Below, in pieces: positions 56,046 through 64,000 of a DNA stretch of 64,000 nucleotides. A program made the position numbers and the translations under genes. The stretch's first letter is position 1; each line of letters begins with the position of its first letter. The notes beneath the pieces were generated by a model. The model saw nothing but the letters and a program-made list of their open reading frames with translations. It ran no database searches and had not been told where the DNA came from. The DNA comes from Dromiciops gliroides (taxonomy: Eukaryota; Chordata; Mammalia; Microbiotheria; Microbiotheriidae): assembly GCF_019393635.1 (NCBI RefSeq), contig NC_057866.1, positions 231,459,359 to 231,523,358 of the forward strand, read 5' to 3'.

Positions 56046-57035
56046 CGCCACAGAGTAGCATAGGCTAATGAATTCAGTGTTTGCTACATCATGTAAAATT
56101 AGTGCTCTTTTATTAACATCACCTCTTTCAAGCCTCAAGGTGAATGTTGAAATTTGATTTAAAAAAAAGTCTATGTTCATTTGAGCTATAATTTTCATAA
56201 TTTTTTAGGCTTCAATTCTATCCTCTCTCAGATCTTATCACGCCAGATGTAAACCCTCATTTTTATAGTTTGTCCTTATTTGCCCAAGTTAACAATATTC
56301 CAATCACTTGTCAGGAAGAATCAATTTAATCAGTCATTTTCCTATGAATATCACTGCTGCTGTTTTGTGTATAACTAAAATACATATATGTCCAAATTAA
56401 AATTCAGATATTGTTTGATTTTTGGAAATGTCATGGTTTACTTTCTAAAGTAATAATTCTGTCATTATATGAGAGAACTTAATTATTATTTAGTTATTTT
56501 ATTTACCAAAGCAAATTCAATCATATACTTGGAGAGGGATCTGGTTTCAGTCTAACAAGTTAATGATGGATATTTGGGATATGTTTTGTTGTACTAAGGA
56601 AAACAATATCAAGAAAACATTAAAATTGTTTTATTTACCTAAAACAACAAACTTAGGCACAGTGGATATTTCTTAAGAACAATAAATATGTGTAATTATT
56701 TTAACTCACAGTTAAAAATATTTTATTTTAGAATTGAATATAAATTTTAAAAATTAAATAAAATTAGACTATTTAGATTAGGTCGATATAATAAACCCAG
56801 TATATTTACTCTACAACTATAGAATACCTGTTGTCTGGGGTGCCCTTTAAAAGGCCATGCTTGAACCACAAAGATGAATAAGATGAGGCCAAACCTAAAA
56901 GGGGTGCTAAGATAACTCTACAGATAACTATAGTCCAGCATCAAAGGCAAAAGTGCCACATGAGTATTCAGGAGTCATCCTGGACCCTTCACTCTCACTC
57001 ATGCCCTATATCCAGTGGATTGCTAAGGCTGGACA
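56046..57035. other. Intron 6, unassigned
   Basis: Very AT-rich. No exon or named repeat. Confidence 0.4.
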
Positions 57036-57039
57036 ATGG

Positions 57040-57290
57040 GTAAATTAGTATTTAAGCACCTACTATGTGCTAAGCTCTTTATAAAGATTATCTTATTAGG
57101 TCCTCACCACAATCCTGAGAGGTAGATGCTATTATGGTACTCTTTTGGTAGGTGAGGAAATTGAGGCAGACCACAGTTAAATGACTTGCCTGTGGTCACA
57201 CAGCTAGTAGGTGCCTGGTTTGAGCTCAGGTCTTCCTGACTCTGGGCCTGGTTTGGTGCTCAATCCATTGCCCCACCTAGCTATTGATTC
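57040..57290 (-). repeat. MIR-type SINE, near full length
   Basis: GCACCTACTATGTGCTAAGC, CACCACAATCCTGAGAGGTA, GTGAGGAAATTGAGGCAGAC, TGCCTGTGGTCACACAGCTA. Confidence 0.85.
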
Positions 57291-57329
57291 TGCCTCCTCA
57301 ACATTTTTTGTATTTTTTTCCTTCTTTCT

Positions 57330-57925
57330 GCTCCCACCACAATGACCCTAGTCCAGGCCCTCATCATCTCTCACCTGGACTGTTTCAATAACCTCCTAAT
57401 TGGTTTCCCTGAATCCAACTTCTTCCCTCTCTAAGAGATCCTAATGGGCCATGTTGCTCCCTTCTTAAGAAACTTCAGTGGTTCCCCGTTGCAGTCTCTG
57501 TTTGGCGTATGAAGCTTTTTACAGTTTGGCTGCAGCCAGTTCTTCCCAGGCCGACTGTAAGTCATTCCTGCTCAGGCATGATGAGCTGCAGCCAGCCTGG
57601 CCAATGTGCTTCACTGAGACGGCTACTTTGCTGTTCACCATCTCCTGCTGTGTGCTTTTGAACACTTGTCTGCCTGCCTCTACTTGTTACAGCCCTCACC
57701 TCCTACCTGCCTCCTTCACGAGGCCTGCCCAAATTCCATTTGTCAGCATGCTCCTCCCCTGAGATCACTGCATATTGGGATAGATCTTGTATTTACTTAT
57801 TTGTGAATGGGTTCATGGGCAGAAGCTCCTTATAGACAGGGAAAGGTTCATCACCAAAGTCTCACCTGCATGGTGCCTGTCATGTAACAGGTGCTTAGTA
57901 AGTATTTACTGATTGATTGATTCAG
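57330..57925 (+). mobile_element. L2/L3 LINE 3' part
   Basis: GTCCAGGCCCTCATCATCTC, ACCTGGACTGTTTCAATAAC, ACTTCAGTGGTTCCCCGTTG, CATGTAACAGGTGCTTAGTA, then GATTGATTGATTC: complete at its 3' end. Confidence 0.85.
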
Positions 57926-57939
57926 AGGATGGAGAGGTC

Positions 57940-58065
57940 ACAGGTTGGAGAGTTGGGGAGAGAGGATGAATGAAGATTTCACAAAGCAGGTAATATTTGA
58001 GCTGAGCCTTGAAGAACAATGGAGATGAGCCTGGGAGAGTAGGCCATGCAGAGATTATAGCCAAT
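57940..58065 (-). repeat. L2 LINE fragment
   Basis: GATTTCACAAAGCAGGTAAT, ATTTGAGCTGAGCCTTGAAG, TAGGCCATGCAGAG. Confidence 0.65.
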
Positions 58066-58079
58066 GACTCCCTGGTATT

Positions 58080-58440
58080 CCAGTAAAGTCATTAGAAACT
58101 GGGACTCCTTAATATCTTCCGCCTCATTTGACTCCTAGGATTACTATGTTATTACTTGGCCTGGTGACTGTGCCCTGACCATAGTGCCCATATCCTTTCA
58201 GCTCATGAATTTTTACCCTGAGGCCCTGTTGATGGGCACCTCACGTTTAGCCCATTTCCTTAGGTCTGCTGCTACTTGCAGGCCAGCTTCTCATTAAAAT
58301 AACCGCCTCTGGCTATGCTTTATCTCCCTTACTAGGGAACTGAAGCTCCTTGAAGACATGACCCTTTTTTTTCCCCTCTTATATTTGTATCCTCAGCGCT
58401 TAGCACAGTGCTCAGCCCACTGAACAAATGCTTTTTCACA
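58080..58440 (+). repeat. L2/L3 LINE 3' end
   Basis: GAAGCTCCTTGAAGACATGA, TATTTGTATCCTCAGCGCTT, AGCACAGTGCTCAGCCCACT. Confidence 0.6.
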
Positions 58441-58474
58441 CAGGCATTCATTCATGAAAGAATGAGTCATTGAA

Positions 58475-58694
58475 TGGGTGTTGCCTCAGACAAACTGGGA
58501 CCTGGAAAGACCAAAGTCACCCACTGTATCCTAGGTGATGGTCATCCATTGCATTCTGATGACTCTAGAGGAGAGGGTAAGGCTGATGACTTTTCAAAAC
58601 TCTGCCTCTTTAAATACAATTCACTTGACAATCAATACCTTACCCCATGATGTCAGCGGTCTTCTTTGAGAATGAAGGAGAAACAACAATATGG
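58475..58694 (+). repeat. SINE with RTE-like tail
   Basis: Ends ACCTTACCCCATGATGTCAG, CGGTCTTCTTTGAGAATGAA, GGAGAAACAACAA. I recall this ending from common marsupial SINEs; the family name is not certain. Confidence 0.5.
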
Positions 58695-59409
58695 GGCTAA
58701 AAGTCTGTGAAGTTAGTTTGGCATCTAAAGCATTTGGGTTTTTGAATGGCAAGCTTAAGGTGTTCATACTTGATATGGTAGGATTTGGGTATGGGAGGCC
58801 TTGACCCTTTTTGAGTAGGGTCAGAAGTGTTTTAGGGTATTGCTTTATGTGGCTAACTCAGGCTCTATCTTTTTTCTTCTGTTATCTATAAACCATAACT
58901 GAGAGATTGATCTTTCTTTTTAGATTTATAAACAAATTCTCAATAGACCAAATTCACAGGAAGAGAATTTCCCTTCAATTCTTGCAAAAGAAGCTACTGT
59001 TCATATATGTTGCGTTACCACTTCAGTAGTTTGTGATGAATCTGTGTACTTAAGTGTGACTCCCTCTGTGGTAAAATAATGGAATTTGGCACCTGAATGA
59101 TCTAGTAGTGTTTGGAAAACCGGCTAGGGATGATTGGATATGGGCCACACACCTGGCCTGCCCTGAGTGATGTATGCTGCTGATGTCAGGAGGGGAACCA
59201 CTCTCCACAGGCAGTTTGAAAAACCTCCCTTTTTAGGGAGGGAGAGTCAACACTCGATGAGGGGAGCTCTGTCTTTTCCTGTGGGTGAGCTTCCAGGAGT
59301 GCAGGAGAGAGAGGGAGAGGGAGAGGGAGGGGGTTTTGCCAGTTGGCTTTCCTGTGGGCCCTCATTATTTTCTGAACCCCAGTATTATGGCGAGACACCC
59401 AATTAACTC
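58695..59409. other. Intron 6, unassigned
   Basis: Includes a GAGAGGGAGAGGGAGAGGGA purine run at 59306-59333. No exon. Confidence 0.4.
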
Positions 59410-59975
59410 TCCACATATTAAATTTGGCCCCTACACCTCCATTCTCCATCACTACAAACACATATTTCTTGAACTTATTATAGTTGATATTACTTTGATC
59501 TCATTCTTATCCTATGTTGCTTCCTTTCTGGTGGCCTACAAACATGCTCAAGGTTTCCCATCCTCAAAAACCCCTAGATTTTTATGTCCTTACAAGCTGA
59601 CATACAGTGTCTCTTCCTCCCTTATCAGCCAAACTCCTTGTAAAAGCCTTTTTCACCCTTGGCTTCTACTTCCTTTCTTATCAGTCTACTCTAATCCCTT
59701 TGCTCTAGGAAATGGATTGTGTTTAGTATTCTTTTTTTTGTCTCAAAACACCTTTTTCTGTGTGTCAAATGGTATTTCTACTTCCCTTGGCTTGTAACTA
59801 TAGACCTAATAATGTCTTTTTCTGATTTCTATTCTGAATTTTAAAAAATGGACTTGCTTTCCGTGATCTGACTATTTCGCCTCTCTTGTTCAACCTCCAC
59901 TGGCTCGCTACTACTTCAAGTGTCAACTATAAACTTGTGTTCAACATTTAAAGTTGAGAATTGCCACCTAGAAGC
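59410..59975 (+). repeat. L2 LINE ORF2 remnant
   Basis: ACAAACATGCTCAAGGTTTC, GCCAAACTCCTTGTAAAAGC and CAACCTCCACTGGCTCGCTA match L2 ORF2 (reverse transcriptase region, the motif around AKLLEKA). The 170-codon open frame across 59285-59797 is this remnant plus flank, not a host gene. Confidence 0.65.
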
Positions 59976-60499
59976 TGTCTAGCACAAAATCTGAATGGGA
60001 GGATTCTCTCTAGATGGTGAGGTCCTCTAGATCCTTCTCTCTGCAAGAGATATTATGCTGATTGTGTCAAACCTCAAAACAGGATAAGATTCTATATATT
60101 ACCAACAAAGTCCAGTAGCGACAGATAGAAAGAGAAATCCCATTTAAAATAATTGTAGACAATATAAAACACTTGGGAGTCTGCCTGCCAAGACAAACCG
60201 AGGAACTATATGAACAGAACTATAAGACACTTTTCACACAAATAAAGTCAGATCTAAGCAACTGGAAAACATTAATTGCTCATGGGTAGGCTGAGCCAAT
60301 ATAATAAAATTGGTAATCCCACCCAAATTAATCTATTTAGTGCCATACAAATCAAACTATCAAAAATATTTTATAGAGCTAGAAAAATAATAACAAAATT
60401 CATCTAGAAGAACAAACTCAAGATATCAAGGGAATCAATTTAAAAAATATGAAAGAAGGTGATCTAGTAGTACGAGATCTCAAACTTTATTATAAAGCA

Positions 60500-61225
60500 A
60501 TGTGTTTTTTAAATTATTTGTTGCTACTGTGTTTTTCTAAAATTATTTCTATTTATATATTAATAGCTATTATACCTGTTTTGGCAGTATTTAATTTTTT
60601 TTTTTTTTTTTTTAGTGAGGCAGTGGGGGTTAAGTGACTTGCCCAGGGTCACACAGCTAGTAAGTATTAAGTGTCTGAGGCCGGATTTGAACTCAGGTAC
60701 TCCTGACTTCAGGGCCGGTGCTCTATCCACTGCGCTACCTAGCTGCTCCCAGTATTTAGTGTTAATTAATATTACATGTTAGTAAAGTATTGACCATGTG
60801 TCTCCCTAACTTCCTCAGAGCCTCAGGCTTTCTGGCCTACATTCTGAGCCAGGGCAACGAGTCCAGGAAGCCAAGAGACCAGAGAGAGAGGGCAAGAAGA
60901 GAGCAAAAGAGAGCCTGACCCTGGTGTGGCCAGGGATTTTATACCCCTTAGTTAGAGGCAGGTCATCTTACATTGATCTAAGCTAACTGGTTATAGCATC
61001 ATTCAGTTCCATTGATTGCCATGACTTGAGGGTGGTCTAAAGAGGGTAAATTTCTACTTCTAGGTGTGCCTCTTCCCCTAGCTAAACAAAAGAATCAATA
61101 TGCATTTCCTTTGTTCCCCTGGGCTCATCCCTGGAACTGAACTTTCTGGGGTGAGGGGGAGAGAGCAATTAAACTAATGTCTGGCTTTCTCTTAGAAATC
61201 CATTGTCAATAATTATTTTCTCACA
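60500..61225 (+). mobile_element. Solo LTR-like fossil, copy 2
   Basis: About 570 bases after removing the nested SINE, running from TGTGTTTTTT to TTTTCTCACA, inserted in L1 ORF2. Shares ordered blocks with 13555-14005 (GGGATTTTATACCCCT, ACATTGATCTAAG, CATCATTCAGTTCCATTG, CATGACTTGAGGGTGGTCT). No internal viral genes. Younger than its host L1, older than the SINE inside it. Confidence 0.55.
60594..60749 (-). repeat. WSINE1-type SINE nested in the LTR fossil
   Basis: T-run, TAGTGAGGCAGTGGGGGTTA, ending CTACCTAGCTGCTCC. Direct repeat CAGTATTTA at 60585-60593 and 60750-60758. Confidence 0.94.
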
Positions 61226-62655
61226 GTGGTAATTATCAAAACACTCTGGTATTGGCTAAGAAATAGAGAGGTGGATCAGTGGAATAGAATAGGCATAAAT
61301 TACACTATAATAAATGACCATAATAATCTAGTATATGATAAACACAAAAATCCGAGCTTTGGGAACAAAAAATCATTATTTGACAAAAACTGGGAAAACT
61401 GGAAAACAGTATGGCAGAAACTAGGTATAGACCAACATCTTACACCATATACTAAAATAAGGTTAAAATGGGTACATGATTTACATATAAAGGGGGATGC
61501 CATAAATAAATTAAGAGAACATGGAATAGTTGATCTGTCAGATTTGTGGACAGGGGAAGAATTTAGAACCAAAGAAGATATAGAGAACATTACAAAATGT
61601 AAAATAGATTATTTTAATTATAAAAAATAAAAAGCTTTTGCACAAATAAATCAATATAACCAAAATTATAAGGAAAGCAGGAAACTGGGAAAGAATTTTT
61701 GTAGCATAAAAATACAAGTCATTCCCCAATTGATAAATGATCCAAGCATATGAACAGGGAGTTTTCAGACAAAAAAATCAAAGCTATCTCTAGTCATATG
61801 AAAAAATGTTCTAAATCACTATTGATCAGAGAAATGCAAATTAAAACAACTCTGAGGTACTACCTCATACCTATCAGAATGGCAAATATAACAAAAAAGG
61901 AAATTGTAGAATGTTGATGGGACTGTGGGAAAATTGGGACACGAATCCACTGCTGGTGGAGTTGTGAACTGATCTAACCATTCTGGAGAGCAGTTTGGAA
62001 CTATGCCCAAAGAACTATCAAACTGTGTATACCCTTTGATCCAGCAATATCACTGCTAGGTTTATATTCAAAGACATCCAAAAAAAAGGGGAAAGGACCT
62101 ATTTGTACACAAATATTTATAGGAGATCTTTTTGTGGTGGCTAAGAATTGGAAACTTAGGGGATGCCCATCAATTGGGGAATGTCTAAACAAACTGTGGT
62201 AAATGATTGTAATGGAATATTATTGTGCTATGAGAAATGACAAGCAGGATGATTTCAGAAAGGCTTATAAAGACTTATATGGTATAGTGAAGTGAGCAGA
62301 ACCAAGAGAATGTGGTACACAGTGACAACAGTATTTTTTGATGAATTGTGAATGACTTAACTACTCTCAGCAATACAATGATCCAATACAACCTCAAAGG
62401 ACTAATGATGAAGCATACAATCCACCTCCAGAGGAAGAACTGAAATTAATTGAACACAGACTGAAACATGCTATTTTTCACTTTATTTCTTTCATTTTTT
62501 CCCTTTTATTTGTTTTCTTATACAAAAGGACTAATATGGTAATGTTTTTCATAATTGCATATCTATAACCTATATATAATTGCTTAGTCCCTCAGGGAGG
62601 GGGGAAAGAAAGGATAGAATTTGGAATTCAAAACTTTAAATACAAATTTTTATTA

Positions 62656-63015
62656 TCAAAAAAATAAACAAAACAAAACAAAAAACCATGAGAAGCACTC
62701 ATCATTGAAATTAGTAAATACTCAATGGGTTGTCCTGCTATTCCATGGGGGAAAAACAAAATGGAAGACACATGGCTATGGTCCAGACTGTGACATTCAG
62801 TTGGGTAGCCAATTCATTGAGTTAGCACCTGTATCTAGGATACTTTCTGCAGATGAATACGGAGCTGCACCTTGAAATGAGCGGGCTGGATTTGATTTGG
62901 AACTTATGAAGTGCTTTTAACAATCCCAAGATGCTCTTCAGTACAAAGAGCCATCTCCCTAGTACAGATATTCTCCTGTCAATTGTATGGTCAAGAATCT
63001 TTGAACATTATTGTC
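62656..63015. other. Intron 6, unassigned
   Basis: No element recognised after the L1 A-rich tail. Confidence 0.4.
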
Positions 63016-63019
63016 TTTG

Positions 63020-63420
63020 AAAAGTCAGTGTTTCACCTGACCCTGCCTTGTCAGTCGAGAGGTGTCAATAACCAGGAGAGGGTCCAGAGGATGGTGACCA
63101 GGATAATGAAGGGCATTGAGATCATGCCATATGAGGATTGAGTGGAGGAACTGAGGGTGTTTACCCTGTGGTTAGAGATGAATAGTAGTAGGGGTATGAC
63201 TTATCTTCACTAACTGAATGCCTGTTAAATAGATGAGAAAACAGCTTTGTTTTGCCTGATTCCAGAGAGCAAAACTAGGCACAAAGCTTGGAGGTGTTTG
63301 AGGGGCCGATTTGGATAAAGGAAAAACTTCTGGCCAGGAGATGGAAAAGTAGAATGGATGAGCTGCCCCAGAGGAGGTCCTTGCCAACTCTCACTGTTTT
63401 GAGATATTTTTAATAGTTTG
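63020..63420 (+). repeat. CR1/L3 LINE 3' part
   Basis: GAGGGTCCAGAGGATGGTGA, CCAGGATAATGAAGGGCATT, GAGATCATGCCATATGAGGA, GGAAAAACTTCTGGCCAGGA: the CR1-clade 3' pattern. Confidence 0.8.
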
Positions 63421-63569
63421 TATTCAAACTGTTTGGAGCAATGAAATATTTAAGTGTTTTTAGCATTGGCTTAAGGTGCAGTGACTAGAATGTCACCTGG
63501 AATTCCAGAAATAGTTTGCAGAAATAATGCATTTTGGTATTGGAATGGAACTTGGAGAAATATGCTGTC

Positions 63570-64000
63570 AACATCCCTGCCAGACAGTCTTCCAGCCTGT
63601 GTTTGTAAACTTCCAGTGTCAAGAACTCTCTAACCCGTAAGGCACTCTATTCAGTTTTCACATACCTCCAGTCAGTGGGGAGTCCATGATTTTGAACAAG
63701 AGTAGAATAATATTTTCTTTTAGTCCTTATATCCTTCCTGTTGATACCTAATATCCCATTGGTCTCTGGGTTGAAGGACCACATTTGGCTCAATGCATTC
63801 GTGAAAACCTATGAAGTTTCTGAGATCTCTAGGTCATACCCATCATCCCATGAGCACAGTTTAGATTTTTTCTCCCCTAAATGCATTACCTTACACTTGC
63901 TTGTGTTAAAGCTCGTTTGCTCCTTGTTTTGCTCACTCACATAGTTGTTAGTGCCATTTTGCCACCAGGAAGAAATTAGTGTCATCTATAAAATTGGGAG
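63570..64000 (-). repeat. CR1/L3 LINE part, runs off the window
   Basis: GGACCACATTTGGCTCAATG, CATTACCTTACACTTGCTTG, TTAGTGTCATCTATAAAATT: antisense CR1-clade text upstream of the part seen at 52365-52700. Faces the copy at 63020. Confidence 0.7.

Larger units (their letters stand above)
60090..62655 (+). mobile_element. L1 LINE 3' half, holding an LTR fossil
   Basis: Begins in ORF2 (TGTAGACAATATAAAACACT, TTGGGAGTCTGCCTGCCAAG), breaks at about 60499, resumes at 61226 and runs to the 3' end at about 62650 (A-rich tail). 61226-61630 is an open frame giving the ORF2 C-terminus: DQWNRIGINY, DKNWENWKTVW, LTPYTKIRLKWVHDLH. 5' truncated, so not mobile. The best-kept L1 in the window. Confidence 0.9.
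16635..64000 (+). other. PPA2: PPA2 gene, 5' part (exons 1-6; partial)
   Basis: Six exons join in frame to a 188-residue N-terminal part of a family I soluble inorganic pyrophosphatase (PPi + H2O to 2 Pi, Mg-dependent). It is PPA2 rather than cytosolic PPA1 because it has an Arg-rich N-terminal extension and the Lys-rich insert ENGIPAKKARTKEHE, which PPA1 lacks. Introns are about 11.8, 4.0, 4.6, 2.1 and 9.1 kb; intron 6 is longer than 15.1 kb. Human PPA2 is 334 residues by memory, so roughly the C-terminal 45% is missing here. I looked for the next segment (human [20 protein letters not shown]) after 48862 and did not find it. Confidence 0.95.

Noticed and set aside
58921-59080. Candidate PPA2 exon 7 after TTTTTAG at 58918
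   Set aside because: The translation (IYKQILNRPNSQEENF...) bears no similarity to the expected pyrophosphatase segment [14 protein letters not shown].
59285-59797. 170-codon frame as a new membrane protein
   Set aside because: It starts at a non-ATG codon in a GAGAGG run and covers an L2 ORF2 remnant. No conserved start or domain.
61226-61630. 134-codon frame as a host gene
   Set aside because: It matches the L1 ORF2 C-terminus (LTPYTKI, DQWNRI) and continues into L1 3' UTR.
1-64000. CRISPR array, bacterial operon or other prokaryotic system
   Set aside because: No regularly spaced direct repeats with unique spacers and no dense ORFs. Exon-intron structure and SINEs show a mammalian nuclear genome.

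Overview
This window is nuclear DNA from a mammal, almost certainly a marsupial and probably an Australian one (Australidelphia). It is AT-rich, with one CpG island, widely spaced small exons and dense interspersed repeats. The most telling repeat is a ~150-bp tRNA-derived SINE with the head GGGGCAGCTAGGTGGCGCAG, the centre CAAGTCACTTAACCCCAATT and an A-tail. I count fourteen copies and match them from memory to the WSINE1/WALLSI family of Australian marsupials. MIR/MAR1-type CORE-SINEs, L2/L3 (CR1-clade) LINEs, marsupial-type L1s and a BovB-type RTE tail complete the picture. No database search was run.

One protein-coding gene is recognised: the 5' half of PPA2, mitochondrial inorganic pyrophosphatase, on the + strand. 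Exon 1 lies in a CpG island at about 16.43-16.99 kb. Exons 2-6 are at 28638-28702, 32727-32771, 37396-37449, 39576-39695 and 48775-48861. All five introns start with GT and end with AG, and the reading frame is continuous over 188 residues. These carry the Arg-rich presequence, the PPA2-specific Lys-rich insert (exon 3) and the active-site segments [18 protein letters not shown] and DNDPIDV. The remaining exons were not found before the window ends, so they should lie beyond 64000.

Layout: 1-16.4 kb is intergenic and repeat-filled (L2, two L1s with nested insertions, SINEs). 16.4-17.3 kb is the promoter island, exon 1 and a homopyrimidine tract. 17.3-28.6 kb is intron 1, with a long TTCC microsatellite, a hAT MITE and several L1 pieces. 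28.6-48.9 kb holds the exon cluster, with antisense SINEs close to exons 3, 4 and 5 and an inverted repeat at 42.2-42.8 kb. 48.9-64 kb is intron 6, with L2, L1, a solo-LTR fossil and CR1/L3 pieces.

I found no evidence for an unknown multi-gene system. The most interesting points are local: an internal Met in exon 1 that aligns with the start of cytosolic PPA1; a PPA2-specific 45-nt cassette exon with an antisense SINE 17 nt past its donor that brings its own poly-T/AG and GTAAGT; and a ~92% identical inverted repeat of unknown origin. Repeat boundaries are by eye and approximate unless a target-site duplication is stated.
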